NCBI RefSeq assembly: GCF_905171765.1
Contig: NC_053390.1
Coordinates: 307,214,984 to 307,278,983, forward strand
Direction: 5' to 3'
DNA from: Bufo bufo
Lineage: Eukaryota > Chordata > Amphibia > Anura > Bufonidae
DNA length: 64,000 nucleotides
Part shown: piece by piece, positions 1-10,994 of the stretch
Position numbering within the stretch: position 1 is the first letter of the stretch
Layout: every line of letters starts with the position of its first letter
The notes under the pieces: generated by a model
Database searches by the model: none
Seen by the model: the letters and a program-made list of their open reading frames with translations, nothing else
What the model was told of the DNA's origin: nothing
Translations under genes and position numbers: made by a program

Positions 1-128
1 TCTTGGTACTAATGGTGGCCACATCAGAGTTTTGCAGGAGGGCTGAAGAGTGCCTACTGCCATCATGCATAGTACGGAGACATGAAGAACCAACACTAGG
101 TGTCATGGTGTAGCCGCCATTAGCTACC

Positions 129-530
129 ATGGATGTTTCCCCATCTGGTATTCGTAGCAGGAACATTGACCAGCCTTTGGTATGTCCAGGACATTGTGGA
201 ACTAGTCCTAGTACCTTTTTTGACTCACTAGATGTGGTGTTCCAACAACATAATGCCTTCCACACACTGGCTGTGCTACACAAAGTAGTCTTCAGGGGAT
301 CCAGCAGCTCCCCTGCAGATCTCTCTCCCATCGAGAATGTCTAGGATTGTATGGAGCGACGAATTTCCCATCACAGCGGTCAAGAACCACCTTGGCTGAA
401 CTACGGGTACAAGATGAAAGATCTTGGAATGTCATACCACAGGAGGATCTCCAGCATCTGTATGACCATTAAAATGCCAGGGTGGCAGCCTGTATCACAG
501 CAAGGGAAGATGCACCCAATATTAATATGA
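129..530 (+). pseudogene. Degenerate Tc1/mariner transposase, C-terminal part
   Basis: Relic of a Tc1-like transposase. The frame from 129 holds QQHNA followed by a histidine, the decayed version of the QxDNAxxH motif with the second catalytic Asp replaced by His. LSPIENV then matches the PD-L-PIE-W motif with the catalytic Glu. A stop follows at once, after which the same frame reads on (CMERRISHHS, then a decayed tail to about 530) like the usual Tc1 C-terminus. The N-terminal DNA-binding half is missing or lies left of the window. The right inverted repeat was not found with certainty. No function remains. Confidence 0.7.
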
Positions 531-559
531 CCCTGCCTCATCATATACTCTGCTGTACA

Positions 560-2747
560 AAATAAAGGTGCACCACCTTGGTTGTGTGATCATTGACCAA
601 GCACCACTAGCAGTTTATACTGTGGTCATCTTAGGTCAATCGCATGACGTTTTTCAAGGTGTTCTTTCTTTCCTTTTCCGCTAGTGTATATACAGGTACC
701 ATGACTTACTTTATTTGCTATGTTTGATGTACCTAATTGTTAAAAACAAGATAAAAATATACATCATAATACATAAAAAGTTCTGTACATTTTATTTTGT
801 GTGACATTTCAAGGCATGCACTGTGTGTGAAAAAATAAGAGGTGTAAAAAAAAAAGCACTACAGATGAGTCACGATGAGTACTAAAAGGAATCAGCACTA
901 GAAAGAATGCCAAGGCTAAATTTGACATACAATGATGTAGGTGGCAGGGCAGAAGCAGGTAGAAAAATCAAAATTCTGTTGCAATCTACCACAAAATCGC
1001 CAAGAAAGAAGATCATTAATGTTTTGGAAGCACATAGGATGAATGCTGCATGAATGGTTTGGCTTAGTAAATTGGTCATCCGCAAATGTCACGGTAGACA
1101 AAAAAAGTTTGTGCATCTTTGTGTAGAGTGTGGAGCATGTAGTCATAAACCAGTCACAAGGTCACAAATCGAAAAATGTCTATATGCTATTTATGAAGCC
1201 CGCACTGAAAATGCTTTCAGTTGAGGTTGGTCCATCCTTGTGGAACACAATGCCCTGTAAAATCATTGACAAATGGGCATTGGGATTTTTTACTTTAACA
1301 CAGGCTTATTTCCTACCGTAATGAGCGCCGATTGACAATACAGCCTGTCAATCGGTGCTCGTATAATGAAGCATTCAAAGTGTATTGGGCACGAACGATC
1401 GTTATTTACCCCCCGTTTACACGAGGAGATGTGTTGCTGAAAAAAGATCTTTTTTTTATACCATCATTTAAGACGTGATCACACGACAAATGAACATTTG
1501 CTCACTTGTCAACTGATTGGGCGGGCATGCTTAGACGGGATCAAACACTCGTATGTGTGGCAGAGTGACCAGTGTGTCCCTTCTGGCACCAGAGCCTGGA
1601 TGCAGCATCTGGAATTAGACTGATCTGATGGATCCTGCACATTGAAGTGTTAAAAGCCTTAGTAACAGGACTCTTTATAGGAATCAATAGCAGGACATAA
1701 GCCGGCCTTTCACCACAATACAAAGCTATTTTTACTTTTTCTTTCCGGATGTACAATTGAAATTGCTGATATTGTTCACATTTGAGATCCCAGTTTTTTT
1801 TTTTTCTGCTTCAGTAATAAATATCAGATGAAACATTGAGCTTGGTCAATTTTCTGCAAAACGTAAAAGATCTGCAGAATAGATCTAATCATGATGGCAC
1901 TAGATGTTAACTCCTTATGATCTGGATTTACTATAGAGGATGCTTTGGTCAGTTGCACTAATGTTCATGCTGACAGACCCTAATAGGCAGACACATATGG
2001 CAGACCTGTGATTTTCCTTCAGGCTCCTGCTGCCATGGCAACCCATTAATACCCACATTGTGGAGTCTCCACTATTAACTGTGGTATTCTCAGGGGGTTA
2101 AATTGCTGGTATCTCAGCCATCTCCAATCCATGCTCCCATGTCCCACACCATTTTTCACGCAATACATGTACAGTGGTCTGTGTTAAGGAGTTAGATGGG
2201 TTTGTCTTATGAAGTACATCACAACCCTTCATCTGATTGTTCCGGCTTCGGCTTCTGAAACCCCCAGAGATCAGCTGTTATTGTTGGGAGAAATTGGGCC
2301 TTCTACCTCATAAGAATGGCTATCCATGTAACATATGGGTAGAAGAGGTCCACCACAGCCAGAACTAATACTTATCGGCTCTCTACTCTGCTCATGGAGG
2401 GTGACCCTAAGCACTATAAATATACACTATATGCATACAGCTTAGAGCTAGACTAGATGCACCAAATTTCTCACAGTAGCTTACATTGTTATGATCAGTT
2501 TGGAGACTCTTTAGAAACTTTTATCTAACTTTATCCCTCCTCTTGGTTGGCTCACTTACAATTTTTTTTCCGCCAAAATTTTGATGCAATATTACACATT
2601 AACCCGTACCCCTTTCCACTAGTTAACAAACCCTTTTCCTCTGAGCCATGCCTACTTGTCTAGTGAGGTATGAAAAAGGTTTGTTGCCGCACGGCACATA
2701 TACTAGTGTTTTGTTCAAATTGAGCCAGATTTTTAAAGAGCTAAAAG
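560..2747. other. Unassigned DNA
   Basis: AT-rich single-copy-looking DNA downstream of the CARMIL exons found here. Short open frames at 882-1146, 1130-1321 and 1541-1756 show no recognised motif. A small stretch near 1390-1430 (TTTACACGAGGAG) resembles a miniature-element end without a partner. The next CARMIL exon was looked for here and not found. Confidence 0.5.
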
Positions 2748-3046
2748 TTAAAGGGGTTTCCTGGCCAATGAAAATGTCTTAAAACAGGCTTGGATCGGTG
2801 CAAAATAATAAGATAAGTTATACTCACCTTACTGATCCCCTGCCGCTCTCTGCCAGTTTCTACTTCCTGGTCCCTCTCAACACTGCCTGAGTGACCTACT
2901 AAGCAGTCATTTCCTGCATATCGCGAGGGACCAAGAAGTAGAGACCATCTGCAAGCGTCAGAACGGGAGTGGCAGGGGATTAGGAAGGTTGGTATCACTA
3001 TTTTTATTAAAAGAATCATAGATCAGACAAGTGATAACCCCTTTAA
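2748..3046. mobile_element. TTAA-flanked miniature element
   Basis: Starts TTAAAGGGG and ends CCCCTTTAA with TTAA at both edges (2748-2751, 3043-3046). The interior is GC-richer and non-coding. TTAA target duplication is typical of piggyBac and Kolobok transposases. The inverted ends are short and imperfect. Confidence 0.7.
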
Positions 3047-3059
3047 CAAGTTCTAAAGT

Positions 3060-3422
3060 TAGACCTCTTTCACGTGATGACATCCGTCACAAGATGGTCA
3101 GTGGTCCTTCCATGAAGATGTCCGTGAAGGATCCGTGTTTGGTCCATGTGTCTGTTTTTTGCCCTCCATTTGTCATCCATATTCCATGTACACTGCTAGG
3201 CTGAAAATTAATTTTCAGAGCATCCAACCACGGACCAAACGCTGAAGGCATCCATGTTCACAGAGGGATCCGTAATCATGGATAAAAGTAGAGCATGCTT
3301 CAGTTGTCCTTGGAAAACCACTGATATATGAAGAACACACATTAAAGTCAATGAGTACACGTGCTGTCTGTGAGACCTGGATAGCACACAACCGTGATTC
3401 ACTGACAAGTGAAAGAGGCCTT
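3060..3422. mobile_element. Miniature inverted-repeat element, TTTCAC-end type
   Basis: Inverted ends TAGACCTCTTTCAC (left) and GTGAAAGAGGCC (right), with a partly palindromic interior built on GGATCCGT and GGTCC words. Its right edge abuts the TTAA of the next element, which seems to have inserted into its end. Confidence 0.65.
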
Positions 3423-3866
3423 AAAGGGGTTATCCCATCTTAGACAATGGGGGCATATCGCTAGGATTTGCCCCCATTGTCTGATAGGTGCGGTCCCACC
3501 TCTGGAACCCGCACCTACAAGGAGAACGGAGCCGGGGAGAGTTGTGGCCTGGAGGACCCCGGGGGTCCCGGGGTCCGTCCACCAGCCAGGCGCAGCTCCC
3601 TGCCTCTCCCATTGAAGTGAATGGGAGCGCCCTGCGCAGCGCGGCCACCGCTCCCATGGAAATTGCTGAGCCAGTGCTCGGCTAATTTCGGTGGCTTCAT
3701 AGAAATGAATGTGAGGGCGGCTGCGCATGCGCAGTGCGCCCTCCTAAAATTTCTCCGCTCCGTTCTCCTTGTAGGTGCGGTCCCAAAGATAGGACCCTCA
3801 CCTATCAGACAATGGGGGCATATCCTAGCGATATGCCCCATTGTCTAAGATGGATAACCCCTTTAA
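3421..3866. mobile_element. TTAA-flanked foldback miniature element
   Basis: Near-perfect long inverted repeat: the left arm (TTAAAGGGGTTATCCCATCT, then a GGGGGCATATC word) is mirrored on the right (GATGGATAACCCCTTTAA). TTAA lies at both ends. Arms of about 120 bp include a GGTGCGGTCCCA word. The GC-rich centre produces spurious open frames on both strands. Confidence 0.85.
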
Positions 3867-4130
3867 TGTTTATAGCCAGCAAATAAAGATGCTACCAGTT
3901 ACATCAAGCAACACATACATTTTATGACCATCACGTAATCAATATTCTTCATCATGAATTTCATTTTAATTTCATTTTCATGTCAAAATGTAATTACAAG
4001 TATTCCATGGCTATTAATGTTATATTATTCGTGAATGATATCTTGTAATATTACAAACACGTTAATAAAAAGTACATATGCAGCAGTAACAAATCACTTA
4101 GATAATTATCTCAAAGCTATTTAGCCTTAC
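3867..4130. other. CARMIL3 intron 6 start, unassigned
   Basis: AT-rich DNA just downstream of CARMIL exon 6 on the minus strand. No element ends or coding motif seen. Confidence 0.5.
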
Positions 4131-4231
4131 CGCAGATCCAGTTGTAGCGGGAAGCCCAGCAGTGTCGGAGTTTGGAGATGAATTTCGGGAACTGTCCGCA
4201 GGACTCGGGATATTGTCGCCTGACCAAACAT
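4131..4231 (-). CDS. carmil3: CARMIL3-like coding exon 6 (linker before LRRs), with apparent frame disruption
   Basis: A 101-nt exon between acceptor GTGACAG and donor GTAAGG. In the phase set by exon 5 it starts V-CLVRR, matching CARMIL3 CLIRR directly after the PH-like domain. About ten codons later the similarity moves to the neighbouring frame (SSRNSSPNSDTAGLPATTGSA region), which resembles the CARMIL3 segment RDTSPNSETSTSTTHS and ends in phase 0. One surplus base between about 4218 and 4185 would reconcile both halves and give the phase expected if the next exon starts V-CGGF as I recall. All three frames are open, so the sequence alone does not decide. It could be a base-call error, an allele, or a real lesion. 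The next exon was not found between 1 and 4130. Confidence 0.72.
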
Positions 4232-4510
4232 CTGTCACATATAAGCAAGATGGGTTGCAGAAAATACATCAGTGATTTTTATTAGGAAGTTGTTTTAAAT
4301 GAAAACTGAAATGTAGTTCATTGAAAGTAACCAATTACTTCATACTATTTATTTCGGAAGTCTATCAGGAGAAATTAGTAGCTTTTTTCTTCTAAATACA
4401 TGTATGTATTTCTGTTATTTTTAAAATATATGGAGATGGAGACATCATTTTGTCTAGGTAATTCAACCTTTCTTGAAACACAATCTTTCCAACATGACAC
4501 CTAACAATCA

Positions 4511-5187
4511 TTAAAGAGCACTTGGTCAGCATGAAATCTAGGCATACTGCCTGGTAGGGTTGATTCTTCTGATGAAAGTGATAACTGTCCTGTACAAAAT
4601 CTGTTAAAAAAGACTTTCATTGTATATGCAAATGAGTGCTTCAGTGCACCAAGGGGACAGGGCCTGAACCCCTGGGTGCACCTCAGTTCCTCAGCTTTAG
4701 GCCTCATGTACATGACCGTATGTATTTTGCAGTCCGCAAAAAGGATCCGCAAAAAATACGGATGACGTCCGTGTGCATTCTGTATTTTACGGAACGGAAC
4801 AGTGGCCACTAACAAAACAGTACTATCCTTGTCCGTAATGTGGACAATAATAGGACGTTCTATTTTTCTTGCGGAACGGGAATACAGACATATGGAAACA
4901 GAATGCACACGAAGTACCTTCCGTTTTTGTTTTTTGTGGACCCATTGAAATGAATGGTTCCGCATACGGTCCGCCAAAAAAATGGAACGGACACGGAAAG
5001 AAAATACGTTCGTGTGCATGGGGCCCTTACATTAATGGCCACACCCTTTGATGCACTGAAGTCCTCATTTGCATAAAGTTTTTTTTTTCTTGGGAATGCA
5101 GCAACTGTAGACAGGCATTGGTTTAATCAGCAGAGTCAACCATACCAGACAGTATACCTGATGACCTGGCTGACATATGTCCTTTAA
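4511..5187. mobile_element. TTAA-flanked miniature element split by a second miniature
   Basis: Outer inverted ends TTAAAGAGCAC...GGCATACTGCCTGGT and the mirrored ACCAGACAGTATACC...GTCCTTTAA, both flanked by TTAA. Inner arms containing ATGCAAATGAG and CTTCAGTGCA also mirror each other. A separate element (4698-5029) occupies the centre. Confidence 0.8.
4698..5029. mobile_element. Nested miniature element, CATGCACACGAACG-end type
   Basis: Ends TAGGCCTCATGTACATGACC and (reversed) TAAGGGCCCCATGCACACGA. The interior is a palindromic run of CCGTTCCG, GGAACGGA and AAAAAATACG words. Related copies lie at 13916, 15687, 21983, 24717 and 29624. It sits inside the TTAA element at 4511-5187. Confidence 0.8.
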
Positions 5188-5535
5188 CCCCTTGGATACC
5201 AGAAGTTTTTTCATTTTTGCGTTTTTATTTTTCTTCCCTATCTTCCTTGAGCGATAACTTTTATATTTTTCCGTTCACATATCCATATGAGGGCTTACTT
5301 TTTGCTGGACAAGTTGTAATTATCTAATGCCATCATTTAATACGGCATACAATGTAGTGGAAAGGCGGGGAAAAAAATTCCAAATGGGGTGGAATTGGAA
5401 AAAAAAACACAATTCCTCCACCATTTTACAGGTTTTGTTCCTACAGCATTCACTTTGTGGTAAAACTGCCCTTCATTCTCTGGGTCAGTACGATTACAAC
5501 GATACCACATATTTATAGGTTTTTTATGTCTAATA
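5188..5535. repeat. Interspersed repeat, left half (split by the DD37E element)
   Basis: Contains GAGGGCTTACTTTTTGC, a TTCCAAATGGGGTGGAATT word and TTCTCTGGGTCAGTACGA. A second copy of the same sequence is at 14969-15245. It is interrupted at a TA by the Tc1/mariner element and resumes at 7094. Confidence 0.75.
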
Positions 5536-7091
5536 CACTGCGTGCAGAATTATTAGGCAAATGAGTATTTTGACCACATCATCCTCTTTATGCATGTTGT
5601 CTTACTCCAAGCTGTATAGGCTCGAAAGCCTACTACCATTAAGCATATTAGGTGATGTGCATCTCTGTAATGAGAAGGGGTGTGGTCTAATGACATCAAC
5701 ACCCTATATTAGGTGCGCATAATTATTAGGGCAACTTCCTTTCCTTTGGCAAAATGGGTCAAAAGAAGGACTTGACAGGCTCAGAAAAGTCAAAAATAGT
5801 GAGATATCTTGCAGAGGGATGCAGCACTCTTAAAATTGCAAAGCTTTCTGAAGCGTGATCATCGAACAATCAAGCGTTTCATTCAAAATAGTCAACAGGG
5901 TCGCAAGAAGCGTGTGGAAAAACCAAGGCGCAAAATAACTGCCATGAACTGAGAAAAGTCAAGCGTGCAGCTGCCAAGATGCCACTTGCCACCAGTTTGG
6001 CCATATTTCAGAGCCTGCAACATCACTGGAGTGCCCAAAAGCACAAGGTGTGCAATACTCAGAGACATGGCCAAGGTAAGAAAGGCTGAAAGACGACCAC
6101 CACTGAACAAGACACACAAGCTGAAACGTCAAGACTGGGCCAAGAAATATCTCAAGACTGATTTTACTAAGGTTTTATGGACTGATGAAATGAGAGTGAG
6201 TCTTGATGGGCCAGATGGATGGGCCCGTGGCTGGATTGGTAAAGGGCAGAGAGCTCCAGTCCAACTCAGATGCCAGCAAGGTGGAGGTGGAGTACTGGTT
6301 TGGGCTGGTATCATCAAAGATGAACTTGTGGGGCCTTTTCGGGTTGAGGATGGAGTCAAGCTCACTCCCAGTCCTACTGCCAGTTTCTGGAAGACACCTT
6401 CTTCAAGCAGTGGTACAGGAAGAAGTCTGCATCCTTCAAGAAAAACATGATTTTCATGCAGGACAATGCTCCATCACACGCGTCCAAGTACTCCACAGCG
6501 TGGCTGGCAAGAAAGGGTATAAAAGAAGAAAATCTAATTACATGGCCTCCTTGTTCACCTGATCTGAACCCCATTGAGAACCTGTGGTCCATCATCAAAT
6601 GTGAGATTTACAAGGAGGGAAAACAGTACACCTCTCTGAACAGTGTCTGGGAGGCTGTGGTTGCTGCTGCACGCAATGTTGATGGTGAACAGATCAAAAC
6701 ACTGACAGAATCCATGGATGGCAGGCTTTTGAGTGTCCTTGCAAAGAAAGGTGGCTATATTGGTCACTGATTTGTTTTTGTTTTGTTTTTGAATGTCAGA
6801 AATGTATATTTGTGAATGTTGAGATGTTATATTGGTTTCTAAAATAAATAATTGAAATGGGTATATATTTGTTTTTTGTTAAGTTGCCTAATAATTATGC
6901 ACAGTAAATAGTCACCTGCACACACAGATATCCCCCTAAAATAGCTAAAACTAAAAACAAACTAAAAACTACTTCCAAAAATATTCAGCTTGATATTAAT
7001 GAGTTTTTTGGGTTCATTGAGAACATGGTTGTTGTTCAATAATAAAATTAATCCTCAAAATACAACTTGCCTAATAATTGTGCACTCCCTG
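5536..7091 (+). mobile_element. Tc1/mariner element, DD37E (TRT-like)
   Basis: Complete element of 1556 bp flanked by TA (5534-5535 and 7092-7093). The ends are inverted: CACTGCGTGCAGAATTATTA on the left and TAATAATTGTGCACTCCCTG on the right. Further copies of the CATAATTATTAGG word at about 5716 and 6890 give an inverted-repeat/direct-repeat layout like Sleeping Beauty-type elements. The transposase frame is broken (see 5754-6770). Ends and interior look little diverged, so the insertion seems fairly young. It lies in CARMIL3 intron 5 inside an older repeat. Confidence 0.9.
5754..6770 (+). pseudogene. Transposase of the DD37E Tc1/mariner element, frameshifted
   Basis: Starts MGQKKDLTGSEKSKIVRYLAEG, the helix-turn-helix of a Tc1-type transposase, and ends GGYIGH before TGA. 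Catalytic residues are visible: first Asp in VLWTDE (about 6184), second Asp in FMQDNAPSH (6462), Glu in LNPIENLW (6576). There are 37 residues between the second Asp and the Glu, the DD37E signature (TRT group in vertebrates). The frame breaks near 5843 (an extra base in the AAGCTTTCTGAAG region), near 5944 and near 6365, so no full protein can be made. Overlapping open frames at 5965-6450 and 6447-6770 are the two larger surviving pieces. Confidence 0.9.
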
Positions 7092-7093
7092 TA

Positions 7094-7789
7094 GTGTAAA
7101 ATAAATTAAAACTTTGAAAAAAAATCTTTTTTTTTTACTTCACCATATTCTGACCGCTATAACTTTTTTATTTTTCTATCTACCTGAGCTGTGTGGGGGC
7201 TTATTTTTTGCAAGCTGATCTGTAGTTTTTATTGATACCATTTTTGGAGTGTGTATGACTTTTTGATCACATTTAATTACATTTGCCGTATTTGAAACCT
7301 CTTTTTATATTTTAATATTATGGGTGTTTTCAGTGATATTTTTTGTTACTTATGTATTTATTTTTTATTCTATGGAAATGGGGGTGATTTAATTTTTATA
7401 TTTTTTAAATATAATTATTATTTTTTTTTTAATTTATTTTAACTTTTTTTATGGTATTGTAGCTCATGTTTGATCTTATAGATCCATGATGAGAGCAGAA
7501 TTGCTCATTTATTATGTTGGCCTGCCACCTGCTGCTTCAATACCCTGGGTCTCTTTAGAGAGACCGAGCGTATTGAAATCAATTAGCGGCATCCTCATCG
7601 GCCACAGATGCCGGTAAGAAGCTCGGAAGCGCGAGCTTCCGTGTTTTTCACCCTTTAGATGCCGTGATCACACTTGATCACAGCATCTAAAGACTTTAGT
7701 GACCGCAGTCAGCATTATCGGCATTATTGCACGTGCGAGCAGGTGCCATGTTTGCCCATCGCTCCAGTAGGGCTCTGGTAACGAAAGGG
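7094..7789. repeat. Interspersed repeat, right half, AT-rich
   Basis: Continues the repeat begun at 5188 (GGGGGCTTATTTTTTGC again at about 7195), then poly-T-rich DNA and a GC-richer end with CTCGGAAGCGCGAGCTTCCG hairpin at about 7622-7641 and CGTGATCACACTTGATCACAGCATC symmetry near 7666. Non-coding. Confidence 0.55.
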
Positions 7790-8257
7790 TTAAAGGGATT
7801 AGCCTGTCTGAGACACTGATGGCATATTGCTAGGATATGCCACCAATGTCAGATAAGTGCAGGTCCCACCTGCTGAGACCCACTCCATCTCCAGAACGGA
7901 GCCCATTAAGTGAACAGAAAGCAGCTGGACATGTACCTCCACCGTCCGTTCACAGCTATGGGAGTTTGGAAAATAGCTGGCAGTCCCATAGCAGTGCATG
8001 GAGAAGTTGCCACGTTTGTGTTGTACACTTTCCATTCACAGCATTTCCGAAAACAGCCCAACGCGCTTGCTATTTTCAGAACTGTCATAGCGATGTATGA
8101 AGAGCATGTCACACATGCAAGGTGTGCTCTGCTTCACTTTGAGGGACCCCTTCTGGAGATAGGGGCAGGTCCCACCTCTGAGACCCGCTCCTATCTGATT
8201 TTAATGGCATATCCTAGTGATATGCCATCAAAGTACCAGATGGGACAACCCCTTTAA
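7790..8257. mobile_element. TTAA-flanked foldback miniature element
   Basis: TTAA at 7790 and 8254. The arm containing GGCATATTGCTAGGATATGCC is mirrored by GGCATATCCTAGTGATATGCC. It is related to 3421-3866, sharing the GGTCCCACCT and CATATCCTAG words. Confidence 0.85.
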
Positions 8258-8275
8258 TGATTAAACAATGTTATC

Positions 8276-8560
8276 CTCTTAAACAGGATCTGTCACAGTT
8301 ACTCACATGTATATGATTCCTCCGTTATTCCTTCTAAAAATATATGACTAAATTGACGACCAATCCCATTGTTAGTAAGGTATGTCCCTACACTATTATA
8401 CAGCCAGAACTGACTGGTCAGTATGAAAGTGGGCTAGGACACACCACCAACTGATAACACCCAACTTTCAATGTATTCCTACATTTCTAGATGGAATAAC
8501 AGAGGAACGGGACAACAAATTGTTTTAATTAAACATGTTCCAGAATCATGGTATTACGGC
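8276..8560. mobile_element. Imperfect foldback miniature element
   Basis: The left arm (GATTCCTCCGTTATTCC) is mirrored by GGAATAACAGAGGAACGG about 200 bp later. Edges are not sharp and no target duplication was identified. Confidence 0.5.
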
Positions 8561-9142
8561 TATTAGAAATGCTCTGCCAGTCAGGCAGTCTCATGTATTG
8601 CGACCTCCAAAGGCAGAAAAGAGAAAATGGGCCTCTTTCACCATGGAAATAAGCATGCATGCTGAGCAGATCTGAGCATGCTTGTTTGTGGTGGTGTCAG
8701 GAGACACTGCTGTCAGGCAAAGGGACAGTATATTAATGTGGAATCTGGAAATTTGGTACACCACAGCTCTCTGCGAACCAGTATTTTGAGGACTCAAAAC
8801 CCATAGATTTTCATAAAATCTTAGTATATGGTGCCTCTGACTTCATGCTTAATATGGACATTTATTATTTTAGATTGTGCTCCACAAGATGCTATATCAT
8901 GGAGCTATTCTTCCCATAGAACCAAATAATAGGGCGCTGTATAACTGCCAGAGAGCGGAGCCATCTTAATCATATATGGCGGTAAACTGTTTATTCTGTT
9001 AGCTGTCTTAGGGAAAGACTATCCTTGTTAGCTCATTTCTTACCACAGCGAACTGCAAACTGCAATTAAAGAATTCCCAATTGACCGTGCTGAGCTCTAA
9101 TGAAGACATTTCTTGTCTAATGTTCAAAATGAGAACACTTAC

Positions 9143-9261
9143 ACTGTGTCTGGAGTTGGAAATATTTTGGAGAGTGTGGCCTGGATGCCGTTAATCAGCT
9201 GATCTGAATTCTGAGCAGTCAGCGTCAGCTGGAAGTTTCCTTTCTCTGTTTCAATGAGTAT
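9143..9261 (-). CDS. carmil3: CARMIL3-like coding exon 5 (end of PH-like domain)
   Basis: A 119-nt exon, 39 codons plus two bases, acceptor CTTGCAG and donor T|GTAAGT. The residues begin ILIETEKGNFQLTL and end LSKIFPTPDT; CARMIL1 has IVETEKCSISMKM and LRKIFPGLSP, CARMIL3 has ILVETERGMVSMRL and LSKVCPGPG. These are the last strands and C-terminal helix of the PH-like domain. The leftover GT needs one base from exon 6, and the acceptor at 4232 supplies it. An alternative donor two bases upstream (GTGTAA) would give phase 0 and no similarity downstream, so the consensus site is preferred. No stop or indel lies inside the exon. Confidence 0.9.
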
Positions 9262-9477
9262 CTGCAAGAGGAGAGCAAACCATGTAATGGTGGCATGGAG
9301 GACAGCACACTCAGAACAGTACATACCACGGCAGATGTAATATAGTGAATGCTAAAGGCAAGAGGCAGTGTAACCTTGGATCTAATACATATAATACACC
9401 CAAGTCTTGGTGGATGAGAGTATCAAGGTATAGGCTAGGTATTGCTACTGTATAATATTTCCCCACATATTCAATAC

Positions 9478-9537
9478 CTGGCTAGGACTGATAGCTGTGA
9501 GAGATCGGATTTCCAGCACACTGAATGAACTTTCAAT
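9478..9537 (-). CDS. carmil3: CARMIL3-like coding exon 4 (PH-like domain)
   Basis: A 60-nt exon, 20 codons, phase 0 to phase 0, acceptor TTTTTTAG and donor GTATTG (weaker than the others). It encodes IESSFSVLEIR followed by nine less conserved residues. CARMIL3 has VESSFNVLEIR at the same place, so the core is nearly identical. It contributes the central strand of the PH-like domain. Only 216 bp of intron separates it from exon 5, the one short intron seen here and free of transposons. The exon order, phases and spacing on one strand make chance similarity very unlikely. Confidence 0.9.
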
Positions 9538-9648
9538 CTAAAAAATATGGAAACATAAAGGTTACTGATATTCCGCAATATAGACAAAAGGCAAGAAAAA
9601 CAAATGGTGAATTATTAAGGGCAGTGGAAGAATATGAAATAGGCAAAA

Positions 9649-10640
9649 CATATGGATAAAAGTATTGGGACACCTACAGTTTCCGCTCTTCTGGGAAGGT
9701 TTTCTGTCAGATTTTGGAGTGTTTCTGTGGGAATTTTTGCCCATTTATCTAGAAGAACATTTGTGAGGTCAGATACTGATGTTGGGAGAGAGGACTTTGC
9801 TCACAATAGCCATTCTAGTTTATCTCATAGGTGTTTGATGAGGTTGAGGTCAGTGCTCGGTCCAGGCCAGTTAAGTTCTTCCACACCAAACCCACCCAAC
9901 CATGCCCTTATGGACGTTGCTTTGTTCACTGAGGCACAGTCATGCTGGAACAGAGAAGGGCCTTCTCCAAACTGTTCCCACAAAGTTAGAAGCATTCAAT
10001 AGTTCAAAATGTCTTGGTATGCTGAAGCACTAACATTTCCCTTCACTGGAACTAAGAGGCCTAGTCTAACCGATGAAAAACAACCCCAAGACGTTATCCC
10101 TCCTTCACCAAACTTTACAGTTGGCACAATGCAGTCAGGCAGATAACGTTCTTCTGGCATCCGCCAAACCCAGACTTATCCACTAAACGTCAGTATCGTC
10201 ACTCTGCAGAAGATGTTTCCACTGCTCCAGAGTCTAGTGGCTTCACACCACTCCATCTGACGCTTGGCATTGTGCTTGGTGATGTAATGCTAGCATGCAG
10301 CTGCTTGCCCATGGAGTCCCATGCCATGAAGCTCCCGGTGCACAGGCTTTGTGCTGATGTGAATGGCAGAGCAGGTTTGGACAGGTTTGGCAGAGCGATG
10401 GTGATTTCTATGCACCTGGTGCCGCACTTTGTAACTTTACGTGGTTCCCACTTTAGGGCTGAGTTGCTGTAGTTCCTAAATGCTTCCAGTTGATTGTGGA
10501 ATATTTATGAGGGAAGATATTTCACGAACTGACGTGTGGCAGCGGTGGCATCCTATCACAGTACCACACTGGAATTTAGTGAGAACCTTAGAATGACCCA
10601 TACATTCACAAATGTTAGTAAAAGAAGACCGCGTGGTTGA
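9649..10640 (-). pseudogene. Tc1-like element with dead transposase
   Basis: The left end carries the Tc1 terminal word AAAAGTATTGGGACACCTAC. The minus strand then reads as a decayed Tc1 transposase gene: words equivalent to the Px[17 protein letters not shown] and CAS-NKAT parts of the family are present, but with many stops, frameshifts and deletions. The second half (10260-10640) is the helix-turn-helix end of the gene. The right inverted repeat is missing; the copy stops near 10640 next to a foldback arm. It lies in CARMIL3 intron 3 in the same orientation as the gene. Older than the DD37E copy. Confidence 0.8.
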
Positions 10641-10650
10641 ATAACTCCAT

Positions 10651-10870
10651 ATGGCTGGTGGCAGATGAAGATTTAAACTGAGTGCGTTCGACCAGCTCAG
10701 TGAGACGGACAAAAAAATAAGGAAAAGAACAGATGGCGATATACACATACATTTTATTGTATAGCTCGCTGGCTATACTAAATTTTTAAATACATGAAAT
10801 TACAAAAGTATTCAGATCCAACTGCTGGTTTGAAAAGTGTTATTTCATAGGTTTAGACTGTTCCTTCTCT
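10651..10870 (-). mobile_element. Partial inverted copy of the 10995-11454 element
   Basis: About 200 bp (CATATGGCTGGTGGCAGATG through to TGCTGGTTTGAAAAG) is the reverse complement of 11019-11215, so the two copies form a large stem with a 150-bp loop. Confidence 0.75.
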
Positions 10871-10994
10871 TATTTTTACTATATGTGGACTGTCGAGCTT
10901 TGTTGTGGGCAGTCAAGCTTTGAAAATGGCACTTAAATCAGTCGGGGCTGAGCATTGAATTAGGTTGTTCTCAGGTAAAATTGAAAGGGTTACT

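Noticed and set aside
882..1146. Minus-strand frames with some hydrophobic residues
   Set aside because: No motif, short and overlapping in two frames; likely chance.
3399..3848. Several overlapping GC-rich open frames
   Set aside because: They lie in a foldback miniature element and mirror each other on both strands.
4221..4231. Alternative acceptor TTGGTCAG (exon 6 starting at GCGACA)
   Set aside because: It would lose the CLVRR match and still not give a frame consistent with exon 5.
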